Notes: a model not told the origin generated them from the letters alone. A stretch of DNA of 64,000 bases from Agrobacterium sp. RAC06 (GCF_001713475.1 NZ_CP016499.1:1364001-1428000); one strand, 5' to 3'. Shown: positions 44,475 to 53,617, counted from the first letter of the stretch. Numbers and translations are program-made.

Positions 44475-47400
44475 TCAATCGATGGGAACCACAGCCTCCA
44501 GCGGCAGACCGGCGGCCAGCCGTCCGAGTTGGCGGATGCGGAGGCCAAGCGCCGTCTGCGGCGCGCCGAAATCTGCCAGTTCATCGGCGACGGCATAGGT
44601 CCAGGCGGGCTCGGTCACCTCGGCCACACGAAGCACGGTGCCGCCATCAAGGATCTCCAGCCGGTAGCGCTCCTGCGCCTCGTCGAGCGGCACCTCCCCG
44701 TCTGTCCAGGCATCGGCCTCGATACGGCCGCGCCGGATCCAGGTGATCGAAAGACCGCCCGCGGCCTGCCGCAGCACCTTCGCATGCACAGGCGATAGCG
44801 GCGTCTCCGCCCGCAATCCGCCGGCAAAGACATGTGGCCCCGAAAGCTCTGTCACGAGCCCCATCGGCTCGAGGATCCAGTTTTGTGCGGCCCCGCGTTC
44901 GGCATTCCCGAGCCCCAGCGACCGGACCGCTTCGTCGAGCGCCACGATGTCGGCCCCGGCTGCGGCACCAGCCACGACTGCGTCCTCCGTGCCCCCCAGC
45001 CCCCGCAAGAGGTCTGTCAGTCGGAAGCATCCGACCGTAATCTCCTCGGCCTCGACAAAGCCGACGACCTCCCAGCCGCCGGTATTGGCCCGGACCGCGA
45101 GCCGGTTCGCGCCGGAGAGAACAGCCATGTGGCTCGCCGAGGCAAAGGCTCCTGCTAGAACCTCGACTACAAGGGCATTCGCCCCATCGAAGCGCCCGAC
45201 AGGTCCGGGGGCAAGCGGCTCCAGAAGCCGTCCCAGGGGCGCTGGCCGATCCAGCGTCAGCCTGAGCCGATAGCCCTCGGCTTCCGGAGAGCTCGATACC
45301 GCAAGCCGCCGCCAGGGACGGCCATATGCCGCAACGCTCGCGTCACCGGCATGGCTTGCACCCTCCAGCCTCGGCAGATCGAGAAATTGCACGACCGGCG
45401 CAAAGCCGGCCGCACCGCCACCGTCGACCACCCGTCCGGGTTCAACCACCGGCACGGGTGCGGAGACCTTGCCCGCGAAGGCCCTGAGGGTCAGGCGTCG
45501 CTCGAAGCCCTCGTCGATGCCCTGCACCAGAAAACGCCCGTCCGGTCCTTCGGGGAAGCGCAGCACGTCACCTGGTTCGACCGCAATCTCCTGCGGCCCG
45601 AGCGCCAGCTGAACCGTGCGCCGCGCCAGCCGGTTGTCACGCAGCCAGCCTTCGGCGGCAGCAAGTGCTGTCTCCTCCGGCATCGCCGCCGGCAGGTCGC
45701 GCGCAAGCTGCCGATCGGTCGCGGCCTCCACCTTGCGCGAGCGCACGCTCGCCTCGACATAATCCGCCGCCGGATCATAAAAGGTCACCAGCGCCTCGGA
45801 GGCGAAATCGCTGTCATGGCCGCGCGTCTCGCTCCAGAGCGGGCGATCGGCGATGTCGGCGAGGACGGTGATCTCGCGGGCAGCCGGGCTCGCCGTCGGC
45901 CGAGTGCGGAATTTCAGCCGCCCGGCGTCCTCGATCACGTCGATCTGGAAGAGGTCGAGCAAGGGCTCGATCAGGTCGCGCGCCGAGGTCAGATCCCCCT
46001 TTACATAGCCGCCGAGATCGCCTGCCACTTCCGACACGTCGAAATCGGAAAAGCCATGATCCCTGAGGATCGCCGCAATCGTGTCGGCCAGTGTCGCCGT
46101 ACCCAGGCGGCCGTTCAACCAATGCCCTGTCCGCCAGTTCGATCCGTCTGCCCAGAGCGCCGTGTTCTGCGGAAAGGCCGGATAGGGCCGCGCATCCCAG
46201 GTCCAGGAATAGACATGCGATGGATCAACCATATTAGGCGGCAGAAGACTGCCAGCCCAGTGGTCGAGATGGGCCTCCAGAAACCGACGCTGCTGGCTGT
46301 CGCTGCGCGCGCCCGCCGAGAAGTGAGGCATTCCGCTCTCGGCCGATTTGGCATCGACGAAGATGTTCGGCTGGTTCGCCCCCTTGTCGACTGCGCCGCA
46401 ACCGACTTCGGTCATCCAGAAGGGTTTCATCCCGGGTATCCAGGCCGTCGGGCTCGCCTGCTCGACGCCGCCGATCCGGTTGAAATGGGGGTTCTCCCAC
46501 CAGGATTTCAGGTCCTTGAACCTGAAGACCCAGGGCTTGCCATAGGCGCCATCGGTGATCGGCGTCCGCACCCGCGCCCGGCGGTCTGCCTCGCTGGCAT
46601 AAAACCAGTCGAAGCCCTCACCCGATGTCAGCGTCCGGGCAAAACCTTCGGCATCGTCGGCACCGGTGAAGCCATCGGGGCTCTCCGCCTCGAGATCCTC
46701 GTCACGCCAGTCGGCGAGCGGCATATAGTTGTCGATCCCGACGGCGGTGATGTGAGGGCTCGCCCAGAGCGGATCGAGATGGAAGAAGACATCGCCCGAG
46801 CCATCCGCCGGCTGATGGCCGAAATACTCGGTCCAGTCGGCGCCATAGGAAATCGCCGTCCCGCCGCCGAGCAGACCGCGCACTTCACCGGCGAGCGCCA
46901 CCAGCGCCTCGACGAATGGAAAGGCGTTGGCCTCGTCGCGCAGGGCGGTCAGCCCGCGCAGTTCCGAGCCCAGCAGAAAGGCGTCGACCCCGCCAGCAGC
47001 GGCGGCAAGCGCCGCATAATGCAATACGAGACGTCGATAGCCGTCACCGCGGTAGACGAAGCTTGAGACCTGCGCCTGCGCCGAGGCCGTCTTGTCGCTT
47101 CCGGGAGGATAGGCCGTGATCCGCCCCCGCCAAGGATAGGCCGCCTGCTCGGCGCCGCCATAGGGGTCGGGCAGGCCGTTGCCGGCGGGAATATCCATCA
47201 GCACGAAGGGATAGAGCGTCACCTTCAGCCCGCGCGCCTTGATGTCCCTGATCGCCTCGATGACGCTCTCGTCGCTCGGCGAGCCGCCATAGGCCGGACC
47301 ACCGCTGTGGCGCGACACCACATAGGCATCGCCCCGCGCCAGCCCCGCGACACTCCAGGGCCGGCTCTCCTCGTTGCGGTAGCCGACCTCCACCCCCGGC

Positions 47401-48254
47401 AGCACCCGGCAATCACCGGCGCGCAAATCCGTGCCGAACCAGGCCACCACCAGGGCCACGCTTTCGAGATCAGGGCAAAGCGCCTGCAATTCGTCCAGCG
47501 AGGCCTGCCAGTCCGTCGCCGCAACAAGCGTGTTGCGGTTCAGCCAGCGTTTCGCGCCCTCGCTCGGCGCATCCGAGATCCTCACCGTCGCATAACCGTG
47601 TTCGGTCGCGCCGGGAATCATCGTCACCGCCCGGATCTTCTCCTCCAGCGCGCCGACCGGTCGGATCACCTCAAACTGGATCAGCGGAATGCGGTTGCCG
47701 AAATCATCGAGCGGCAGCCGCTCGAAGACGACATAGGCTAGCCCCCGATAGGCCGGCGCATTGGCCGCCCCTTGCTTGGCCGCAATCAGCGGATCGGCCG
47801 GCTGGCTTTCCGATCCGCGATAGACGCGCATCTCGATTTCGGTCGTGTCGAGCTCGCGCCCGTCCGCCCAGACCCGCCGCACGCCCGCAATCGGCCCCTC
47901 GCAGAGCCCAAAAGCCAGATTGGCATAGTAGCGATAGGTCGTGGTGCGCGTGCCGCCGGAGGATTTTCCGCCGCTACGCTCGGTCACAGTCTCTTCCTCG
48001 AAACGCGTCGCCCAGATCAGCGTGCCGCCCAGCCGCGCGGTGCCGTAGAGCCTCGGAATGACACTGCCTTCGCTGGCGCCTGAAATACGCGCCGAAGACA
48101 GCCGTGCACCGTTCACTTCGCGGGTGCCCGACAGCAGGCTCCGATCGATCATGCTGCCGGCAAGCGCGCCTGCCGCCTGGCCGATCGCCGCTCCGACCGG
48201 ACCGAAGACGGAGCCGAGGGCAGCACCCGCCGCCTGCAGAAGAATGGTCGCCAT
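44475..48254 (-). CDS. GTA megatron/baseplate protein with TIM-barrel domain (RcGTA g15-like)
   Basis: Large tail-tip protein of 1259 aa. The N-terminal glycine/alanine-rich segment (GAALGSVFGPVGAAIGQAAG) is typical of tail-tip proteins. The middle (about 380-700) is the GTA glycoside-hydrolase-like TIM barrel (GSELRGLTALRDE, YGADWTEYFGHQP, PFWMTEVGCGAVDKG). The C-terminal half is the phage tail protein 3-type region. In RcGTA this protein caps the tail tip and contacts the cell envelope. Intact frame, last large gene of the cluster. Confidence 0.93.
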   Translation of the reverse strand: MATILLQAAGAALGSVFGPVGAAIGQAAGALAGSMIDRSLLSGTREVNGARLSSARISGASEGSVIPRLYGTARLGGTLIWATRFEEETVTERSGGKSSGGTRTTTYRYYANLAFGLCEGPIAGVRRVWADGRELDTTEIEMRVYRGSESQPADPLIAAKQGAANAPAYRGLAYVVFERLPLDDFGNRIPLIQFEVIRPVGALEEKIRAVTMIPGATEHGYATVRISDAPSEGAKRWLNRNTLVAATDWQASLDELQALCPDLESVALVVAWFGTDLRAGDCRVLPGVEVGYRNEESRPWSVAGLARGDAYVVSRHSGGPAYGGSPSDESVIEAIRDIKARGLKVTLYPFVLMDIPAGNGLPDPYGGAEQAAYPWRGRITAYPPGSDKTASAQAQVSSFVYRGDGYRRLVLHYAALAAAAGGVDAFLLGSELRGLTALRDEANAFPFVEALVALAGEVRGLLGGGTAISYGADWTEYFGHQPADGSGDVFFHLDPLWASPHITAVGIDNYMPLADWRDEDLEAESPDGFTGADDAEGFARTLTSGEGFDWFYASEADRRARVRTPITDGAYGKPWVFRFKDLKSWWENPHFNRIGGVEQASPTAWIPGMKPFWMTEVGCGAVDKGANQPNIFVDAKSAESGMPHFSAGARSDSQQRRFLEAHLDHWAGSLLPPNMVDPSHVYSWTWDARPYPAFPQNTALWADGSNWRTGHWLNGRLGTATLADTIAAILRDHGFSDFDVSEVAGDLGGYVKGDLTSARDLIEPLLDLFQIDVIEDAGRLKFRTRPTASPAAREITVLADIADRPLWSETRGHDSDFASEALVTFYDPAADYVEASVRSRKVEAATDRQLARDLPAAMPEETALAAAEGWLRDNRLARRTVQLALGPQEIAVEPGDVLRFPEGPDGRFLVQGIDEGFERRLTLRAFAGKVSAPVPVVEPGRVVDGGGAAGFAPVVQFLDLPRLEGASHAGDASVAAYGRPWRRLAVSSSPEAEGYRLRLTLDRPAPLGRLLEPLAPGPVGRFDGANALVVEVLAGAFASASHMAVLSGANRLAVRANTGGWEVVGFVEAEEITVGCFRLTDLLRGLGGTEDAVVAGAAAGADIVALDEAVRSLGLGNAERGAAQNWILEPMGLVTELSGPHVFAGGLRAETPLSPVHAKVLRQAAGGLSITWIRRGRIEADAWTDGEVPLDEAQERYRLEILDGGTVLRVAEVTEPAWTYAVADELADFGAPQTALGLRIRQLGRLAAGLPLEAVVPID

Positions 48255-48256
48255 CT

Positions 48257-48772
48257 TCAGATCCTTTCGGGGAAGCGGTAGATGCCGGCAATCCTGCGCT
48301 GCCAGGCCGGCACGAGCGCCGATAGCGTCACCGCCGATTGTTCATAAGCATGGATGAAGGCGTCGGGCGGCGGCTGACTGGAAGCGTATTCCGCCGAAAA
48401 GCGCGGCCCGTCGGCGTCCATGGCACCACCGCCCCCTTCCGGCACCATGGAGGCCAGAATGCCCGCATGTTTCGCCGCCAGATGCGGCCGAAAGCGAAAC
48501 AGCACGAGATCGCCCGGCCGGCTCTCCGCAAAAGAAGCCACGGCCAGAAAATGCCGCCCGGCCGCCGCGATCAACCGCTCCTCGCCCGCCCGCTCCGCCC
48601 AATCAGGCGCATAGGCCGGCACGGCCTCGGGCTCTTTGCCATAGAGTTCCCGCCAGATCCCGCGAACAAGCCCCAGGCAGTCGCAGCCCACCCCCTTCAC
48701 CGATCCCTGATGCCGATAGGGCGTGCCGATCCAGGTCCCGGCAATCGCCAGGACGGATGTGTTGACGGACAT
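48257..48772 (-). CDS. GTA NlpC/P60 cell-wall peptidase (RcGTA g14-like)
   Basis: Cysteine peptidase of 171 aa that would cut peptidoglycan during DNA entry. The catalytic cysteine is Cys32 in GVGCDCLGLVRG, and a histidine follows in AKHAGILAS. The frame extends upstream through repeat sequence, so the ATG at 48772 (MSVNTSVLAIA) is the natural start. It is directly followed by the megatron gene (2-bp gap). Confidence 0.9.
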   Translation of the reverse strand: MSVNTSVLAIAGTWIGTPYRHQGSVKGVGCDCLGLVRGIWRELYGKEPEAVPAYAPDWAERAGEERLIAAAGRHFLAVASFAESRPGDLVLFRFRPHLAAKHAGILASMVPEGGGGAMDADGPRFSAEYASSQPPPDAFIHAYEQSAVTLSALVPAWQRRIAGIYRFPERI

Positions 48773-48789
48773 GGGGAAGCTCCGGAGGG

Positions 48790-48898
48790 AAGGTAATGAC
48801 CGGGAAGCGGCGGGTGGGGGTGAACCGAAGAGAAGCAAGCCAGGCTCACCCCACCCCAAACCTCCGGTCCGCCCCTCCCCCTCAAGGGGAGGGTAGAG
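48790..48898. repeat. Palindromic intergenic repeat (type C)
   Basis: Fills the gap between g13- and g14-like genes. It contains AAGCGGCGGGTGGGGGTGA and, reversed, CTCCCCCTCAAGGGGAGGG, the same units as at 53243-53378, 60351-60407 and 60640-60655. Confidence 0.75.
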
Positions 48899-48904
48899 CG
48901 AGCC

Positions 48905-49801
48905 TCACCGATACAACACCCCGCCATCATGGGTGCTATCGCCACTGACATAGGAATAGGCAAAGTCGCTGCCCGGCATGTGCGGAAAACCGCGGAAATT
49001 CAATTGATTGCCAAAGACTGCTCGACAGGTGGCAAAACTCTTGTCACAGCCGACCGTCAGCGTCACGGCATTCCCTTCGGCCGGCCGCGCCTCCAGCGGC
49101 AACCACAGCCTCAGCGTCATCAGCCCACCCACCACAGCACTGCTCTCCTCGATGGCCAGCCGCTTGCCGGCCAGAGGCCCGTCGTCGAACCTCACATGCC
49201 CGAGCCGGAAATGCCCCTCGCCCAGACCCGGCAGGCCAGAGACCGTCAGCCGGTCCCCCGCCAACACCGCCGCAACGACGCCCAAAACCCGGCGGTTCGC
49301 AACGTCCATGTTCACCCGGCACCTGTCATCGCCGAGATCGGCGTCGCAGCGGCGGTTGTAGATCCGCCCCTCCGCCTGCTGCAGGCGATGGGCAAAGCTG
49401 CGGAGCTCCGCCGAAAAGCCCGGCCCCGCGCGGCTCACCTCGCCGATTTCCTGCACCGTAACAAGCGCGTGCTGCTCTTCCGGCGCCTGCCAGTTGATCA
49501 AAAAACACTCGACCCGCGCCCCGTCAAAGCGCCCGGCTGCGAGATCGGCTTCGGTAATCGCCTCGCTCGAAAATCCGCCCCGCACCTCAGCCCCCGGCGC
49601 AGCAAGACCGCTTGCACCACTGGCCTCGGTCGCTGAGAAGCCGGTACCCGGCTCGAACACCGTGCCGGCGAAGTCGAGCCGCTGGTCATGTTCGGTGAAC
49701 CCGAGCCGAAAACCGTCCCGGCAGGTGACGCGCCAGGCGCGGCACAGCGTCGTCTCGCCGGTCGCAACATGGGTGGCAAGCGCTTCAGGAAGCCTTCTCA
49801 T
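48905..49801 (-). CDS. GTA hub protein, DUF2163 family (RcGTA g13-like)
   Basis: Tail hub protein of 298 aa with the DUF2163 and C-terminal phage-BR0599-like parts. Cysteines at 152, 161, 252 and 259 lie in conserved-looking contexts (NRRCDADLGDDRC, GCDKSFATC) and would suit the iron-sulfur site reported for the RcGTA hub (family knowledge). The start overlaps the g12-like stop (ATGA). Confidence 0.92.
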   Translation of the reverse strand: MRRLPEALATHVATGETTLCRAWRVTCRDGFRLGFTEHDQRLDFAGTVFEPGTGFSATEASGASGLAAPGAEVRGGFSSEAITEADLAAGRFDGARVECFLINWQAPEEQHALVTVQEIGEVSRAGPGFSAELRSFAHRLQQAEGRIYNRRCDADLGDDRCRVNMDVANRRVLGVVAAVLAGDRLTVSGLPGLGEGHFRLGHVRFDDGPLAGKRLAIEESSAVVGGLMTLRLWLPLEARPAEGNAVTLTVGCDKSFATCRAVFGNQLNFRGFPHMPGSDFAYSYVSGDSTHDGGVLYR

Positions 49802-50430
49802 GGGATTACCTCGATCAGCGGAATGGAGGGAATGCGCCCGGCCCGAAAGGCTTCGAGATCAATCTCGATCCGGTCGGCGTCGAAACGAACGGGCACGTCA
49901 TAGTCGAAACCCGCCCGGATCTCCGTTCCCTCTTCCGGCACATGACCGGGTCCAAAGGTGACGACCCCGGTGGCCGCATCGACGGAAAAACCACCCGTCT
50001 GCTCCACCCCGTCAAGCGCAACCCGAACCGATCCCGCCGCCGGCTTCACCACCGGCCGCCGCTCGACCGCCGCGCCATCGCCATAGGCCTTCACCAGCTG
50101 GAAAGCCGCAGTCTCGCCGTCACCTGCCCCGATCCACTGGTCGAGCGGCGTCACCGCCATCCCGGGTCGGGCCGACGAACCATCGACTGGATCGCGAAAG
50201 CGAAACCCATGCAGCTGCCCGCCGCACGCCTCGAAGAATTCCAGCACGGCATAGAGATCCGCGACCGAGCGCACTGAGGTGCCGACATCATAGCGGCGCC
50301 TGGAAAACCGCCAGCGCCGATTGCGCGCCTCGCGACCATTGGAGAGCGAAATGATATCCGTCTGCCGCCCCGGCCCGCCGCTCGTGGACAGCGACAGACG
50401 CAGCGGAAAACGCTGTTCGTGAAAGGCCAT
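49798..50430 (-). CDS. GTA distal tail protein, DUF2460 family (RcGTA g12-like)
   Basis: Protein of 210 aa; DUF2460 members form the ring joining tail tube and hub. It starts MAFHEQRFPLRLSLS and contains GGQLHGFRFRDPVD, the family's most typical stretch. Its stop overlaps the hub gene. Upstream, instead of the tape-measure gene, a VapBC pair lies on the opposite strand. Confidence 0.92.
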   Translation of the reverse strand: MAFHEQRFPLRLSLSTSGGPGRQTDIISLSNGREARNRRWRFSRRRYDVGTSVRSVADLYAVLEFFEACGGQLHGFRFRDPVDGSSARPGMAVTPLDQWIGAGDGETAAFQLVKAYGDGAAVERRPVVKPAAGSVRVALDGVEQTGGFSVDAATGVVTFGPGHVPEEGTEIRAGFDYDVPVRFDADRIEIDLEAFRAGRIPSIPLIEVIP

Positions 50431-50633
50431 GATGGGCTCCGTTCGATAAAACTGCGAGAAAGAGAAAAGAGAAATGTCAGACGGGCGCCTGAGCGGTGAG
50501 CTGTAGGGCTGACGACATCTGTCTTTGGCGGCAGCGCACGCGGATATTCCGGACGGCAGCGCGCCTGGCGCCCCTTGGAAAACCGGCCACGACCATCTAC
50601 ATTGAAAGCGGAAAACATCTACATGGAGCCGTC

Positions 50634-50879
50634 ATGGCCATCAACGTCAACAATCCGGAAGCCGATGCGCTGACGCGGCAGTTTGCGCAGATGGCAGGCG
50701 TCGGCATCACCGATGCGATCGTGATCGCCATGAAGGAGGCGATCGAACGGCGCAATCGCGCCGAAACAGCGCTGGAAACGGCCGCGCGCCTCAGGACAAA
50801 ACACCAGGTCGTGCTGGCGGAGCGGGCCCGGAGCCCCCTTCCCCGCGAGGTCTTCAATGACCTGTGGGACGACAACTGA
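50634..50879 (+). CDS. vapB: VapB-type antitoxin
   Basis: Antitoxin of 81 aa of the Rv0623/PSK-type VapB family. It begins MAINVNNPEADALTRQ, followed by a helical segment and a C-terminal toxin-binding tail ending LWDDN. GGAG 6 bases upstream supports the ATG at 50634; the longer upstream frame has no site. Its stop overlaps the toxin start (TGATG). It is encoded against the direction of the GTA genes. Confidence 0.88.
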   Translation: MAINVNNPEADALTRQFAQMAGVGITDAIVIAMKEAIERRNRAETALETAARLRTKHQVVLAERARSPLPREVFNDLWDDN

Positions 50880-51283
50880 TGTTCGTCGACGCCTGCGCGA
50901 TCATCGCCCTTCTCTCGGACGAGCCGGAAGCACAGCGCGTGTCCGATGCGCTCGCGTCCGCCACCCGGCCGTTCACTTCCCCGGTCGCGGTCCTCGAAAC
51001 GGTTCTCGGTCTCGCCCGCCCGGACAAGCTAGACCTTCCAGTGACTGCGGTCGAAGCCCTGGTGACGGAATTTCTCGAAGCCCGCGGCATCGACATCCGC
51101 GATCTGCCGCCAGCCGCAGAGACGGTGCGGCTCTCCTCGGAGGCCGCCCATCGCTTCCGCCAGGGTCGCCACGGCCTGAACCTCGGCGACTGCCTGCATT
51201 ATGCCTGCGCCAAATTCCACGGTGTCCCGATCCTTGCCACCGCCGACGAGTTTCGCGCCACGGATCTGGAGGTCGTTGCCTGA
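50879..51283 (+). CDS. vapC: VapC toxin, PIN-domain ribonuclease
   Basis: PIN-domain toxin of 134 aa. The acidic metal-binding set is visible: Asp4 (MFVDACAII), Glu40, Asp104 (NLGDCLHYA) and Asp123. The ATG at 50879 overlaps the antitoxin stop by one base; a GTG at 50864 is in frame. VapC toxins cleave tRNA or rRNA. All catalytic residues are present, so the module looks functional. Confidence 0.9.
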   Translation: MFVDACAIIALLSDEPEAQRVSDALASATRPFTSPVAVLETVLGLARPDKLDLPVTAVEALVTEFLEARGIDIRDLPPAAETVRLSSEAAHRFRQGRHGLNLGDCLHYACAKFHGVPILATADEFRATDLEVVA

Positions 51284-51305
51284 GCACAGGCTGGACGCCG
51301 GCCGC

Positions 51306-51362
51306 CCTTTCCTTCTCCCCGCCTGCGAGGAAAAGGTGGCCCGTAGGGCCGGATGAGGGGCA
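51306..51362. repeat. Palindromic repeat (type B) after vapC
   Basis: CCTTCTCCCCGCCTGCGAGGAAAAGG followed by GCCGGATGAGGGG in shortened quotation: the arms are CCTTCTCCCCGC and the degraded partner GAGGAAAAGG. Same family as the element inside ccmH (37024-37135), but with decayed pairing. Confidence 0.7.
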
Positions 51363-51387
51363 AGCCACTCGCTACTCACTACCCCAC

Positions 51388-51996
51388 TCACATCCCCCGC
51401 CGTCCGCGCCCCACGGAGCGCGCCAGCATCGCCGTGATCTGCCCCTCACTTCTGGCGAAACTCGCCGCATCGCTCGCCGTCACCTGGAAATGGATGACCG
51501 TGGTTGCACCGCCGCCCTCGGACGCCACCCCGAGCGCGCCGTCCGCACCGCGTTTCAGTGGCAAAATCGCCTCCGCCCCGGCCTCGCCCATCAGCCCGGT
51601 CCCACCGGCCATCGGAAAGTAAGTCGGTGCCGCCACGACGCCGCCGTCGGCAAAAGGGGTGACCCGCCCCGGCACGCCGCCTTGGGCAAAGGCCGTGACC
51701 CCGCCCGAAATCGACGATCCGAGCCCGGCGGAGAGACTGCCGATCAGGTTCCCCGCTGCATTTCCAAGCATTGTCTCGAGCGGCTTCAGACCCGAAGCGA
51801 GCGCAATATCGGTCAATCGCAGACCGACCCCGCGCAACACTTCCTCCAGCCCCTTGCCGCCTGTCGTCGCGCCCTTCAACGCCGAGGTCAGCGCCCGGCC
51901 GAAACTCGCCGACCGGCTTTCGAGATCGTCGAGCACGGAGAGCGCTGCCGCCGCATCGAGGTCGACTGCGACCGCCAATGTGTCGTCATCGGTCAT
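51388..51996 (-). CDS. GTA tail tape-measure protein (RcGTA g11-like)
   Basis: Protein of 202 aa; RcGTA's tape measure is similarly short, matching the short GTA tail. It starts MTDDDTLAVAVDLD, then has a helical stretch (LDDLESRSASFGRALTSAL) and a Gly/Ala-rich region with the GFAKGG-like repeat FAQGGVPG...FADGGVV and the GEAGAEAILPL motif of phage tape measures. AAGGACG upstream supports 51996. Confidence 0.9.
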   Translation of the reverse strand: MTDDDTLAVAVDLDAAAALSVLDDLESRSASFGRALTSALKGATTGGKGLEEVLRGVGLRLTDIALASGLKPLETMLGNAAGNLIGSLSAGLGSSISGGVTAFAQGGVPGRVTPFADGGVVAAPTYFPMAGGTGLMGEAGAEAILPLKRGADGALGVASEGGGATTVIHFQVTASDAASFARSEGQITAMLARSVGRGRRGM

Positions 51997-52065
51997 GGAA
52001 ACGTCCTTTCGTGAAAGGGTCTGACGGACAGGCAAGAGACATCCGTGATGCCTGGCAGCACTTTC

Positions 52066-52150
52066 CCCTCACCCTGAGGCGCCCTCGCCCGTGAGGGCCT
52101 CGAAGGGCGAGGGGGTGCAATCTGCAACACACCTCCTCCCCGAAGGGAGA
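52066..52150. repeat. Palindromic repeat (type A)
   Basis: CCCTCACCCTGAGG, inner GCCCTCGC/GTGAGGGC hairpin and CCTCGAAGGGCGAGGG (52066-52113), followed by a degraded type B/C tail to about 52150. It lies between the tape-measure and tail-chaperone genes. Confidence 0.75.
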
Positions 52151-52167
52151 GTCGGTCACGCCGACGC

Positions 52168-52371
52168 TCAATCTGGAAATTTCTGCATCAGGGTCTCCAC
52201 CTCCCGCCGCGACAGGCCGGTAGGCTCACCGAAAGCCCCCGCCATCGCCGCCAGCTCCGGCAAGCTCAGCCCCCAGAACACATCAGGAGAAAGCCGCAGG
52301 CGGGAGAGGCCGAGCGTCATCACCGTTCCCCAGGGAAACGGCCGCACGTCTCGCCCGCCTGCGGCCCTCAA
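52168..52371 (-). CDS. GTA phage tail assembly chaperone (RcGTA g10.1-like)
   Basis: Protein of 67 aa of the Phage_TAC_6 / TIGR02216 type: a PFPW motif near the N-terminus, LRLSPDVFWGLSLPELAAM, and the terminal L-M-xx-FPD. The start appears to be a TTG at 52371 overlapping the preceding stop as TTGA; a GTG at 52347 is an alternative. Confidence 0.82.
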   Translation of the reverse strand: MRAAGGRDVRPFPWGTVMTLGLSRLRLSPDVFWGLSLPELAAMAGAFGEPTGLSRREVETLMQKFPD

Positions 52372-52769
52372 GGGGAGGTGCCGCCCTCGCCTGATCTCAG
52401 ATCCTGCGCGCCTGGTTCAGACCCAAAGGTCACCGCCAGCAACTCGCCCACCAGTTTCGCTGCACCCGCCACGCCGCCCTCGACCGCCATCTCGGCGACA
52501 TCGGCATCGGAAACCCGGTTGCCCCCACCGCGCAATCCGCAGGCGAGGATTCGGGTCAGATCGGCGCTCTTCAGCCGGCCACTGGCAAAACGTGTCGCGA
52601 GATCCGTGAGACTGTCAGCGCCGAAAGCAGTCTCGAGCTCGGCAAGCGCGCCGAGCGTCAGACACAGGATGCGCCGCTCACCGTCGATGACGCCTTCGAC
52701 CTCGCCGCGATGGCGGTTGGCGCGGTTGACCGTCACCGGCTCGCGCATCTCGCGTTCATAGCCCCGCAT
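52368..52769 (-). CDS. GTA tail protein, gene-transfer-agent family (RcGTA g10-like)
   Basis: Protein of 133 aa of the DUF3356/GTA-10 type, a probable tail-assembly chaperone. The core reads NRHRGEVEGVIDGERRI, then LTLGALAELETAFGADSL, typical of the family. Start at 52769, with ATG 52748 as an alternative; the frame also runs on to 52802. It begins 7 bp after the tail-tube gene and overlaps the next chaperone by four bases. Confidence 0.87.
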   Translation of the reverse strand: MRGYEREMREPVTVNRANRHRGEVEGVIDGERRILCLTLGALAELETAFGADSLTDLATRFASGRLKSADLTRILACGLRGGGNRVSDADVAEMAVEGGVAGAAKLVGELLAVTFGSEPGAQDLRSGEGGTSP

Positions 52770-52776
52770 CGCCGCC

Positions 52777-53184
52777 TCACAGCGCCGCGAAAGAAACGGC
52801 ACCGGCCGATTCCAGCGCGATTTCGAAGGTCACCTCGCCGTCGTGATTGCCGGCATAATCCAGCGCCGTCACCTGAAACGGCGCCGTCACCGTGCCGAAA
52901 TCCGGGATCACCACCTGATAGGTCAGGATGGAGCCGGCAAAAAAGGCCGCCCTTATCAGCGCATCGGAGGCGGCATCCTTGAACAGGCCGGAGCCCGTCA
53001 GACCGGCGCGCCGCACGCCGGCGCCCTCCAGCAGTTCCCGCCAGCGCCCGGCGCTTTCACTATCGGTCACGTCAACCGATTGCGCATTGAAGGCGAGACG
53101 TCTGGCCCTCAAGCCCGCCACCGTCACAAACTCCGCCCCATCCTCGACCTTCAGCAACAGATCCTTGCCCTTCTGCGCGCCCAT
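52777..53184 (-). CDS. GTA major tail tube protein, TP901-1 family (RcGTA g9-like)
   Basis: Tail tube protein of 135 aa. It starts MGAQKGKDLLLKVED, typical of the TP901-1-like tail protein family, and includes RRAGLTGSGLFKD and the ending FEIALESAGAVSF. AGGAGA lies 6-7 bases upstream of the ATG at 53184; the open frame further upstream is repeat sequence. It is separated from the tail terminator gene by about 3.2 kb of inserted DNA. Confidence 0.92.
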   Translation of the reverse strand: MGAQKGKDLLLKVEDGAEFVTVAGLRARRLAFNAQSVDVTDSESAGRWRELLEGAGVRRAGLTGSGLFKDAASDALIRAAFFAGSILTYQVVIPDFGTVTAPFQVTALDYAGNHDGEVTFEIALESAGAVSFAAL

Positions 53185-53617
53185 GGCGTCTCTCCTTTGA
53201 TGATGTCTGTGATCGCCTGTCAGCCGAGGCGCCGGCGTCGCTCCCACCTCCCCCTTGAGGGGGGAGGTCGCCGCAAAGCGGCGGGTGGGGGTGACCACCG
53301 TCAGAAAGAGCGCAACCGGAATCTGGATCACCCCACCCGGGACCTGCGGTCCGACCCTCCCCCTCAAGGGGAGGGTGGAGACGGCACACTCGAACGTCCC
53401 CTCACCCTGAGGTGCCCGGCAACGCCGGGCCTCGAAGGGCCGAGGCTCAGCCGGCGCCCCATCTCTCCCCCGGCGGGGGCGAACGGAAAATCGAAGGCTT
53501 AGGCGAACCCGGAAAAGCCCCAACACCGCAGCCCCTGAGATTTCGCCCTATCGCCCGCCCCACAACCGGCCTAGAAGAAACACTCCCGCCGATTGCAAAC
53601 TCCCCCTCGAGTCTCCC
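53185..53617. other. Repeat-filled gap before the inserted MFS gene
   Basis: About 430 bp consisting mostly of type C (53243-53378), type A (53398-53446) and partial type D (53475-53551) repeats. No gene seen; the MFS promoter must lie in or after the repeats. Confidence 0.65.
53243..53551. repeat. Mosaic of palindromic repeats (types C, A, D)
   Basis: Units: CCCCTTGAGGGGGGAGGTCG with GCGGCGGGTGGGGGTGA (53243-53297), CTCCCCCTCAAGGGGAGGG (53357-53376), a type A palindrome (53398-53446), and a partial type D unit with CGAAGGCTTAGGCG and GAGATTTCG (53475-53551). Confidence 0.78.

Noticed and set aside
45351..47066. 571-codon plus-strand frame opposite the megatron gene
   Set aside because: Antisense shadow; the minus-strand protein has clear GTA domains.
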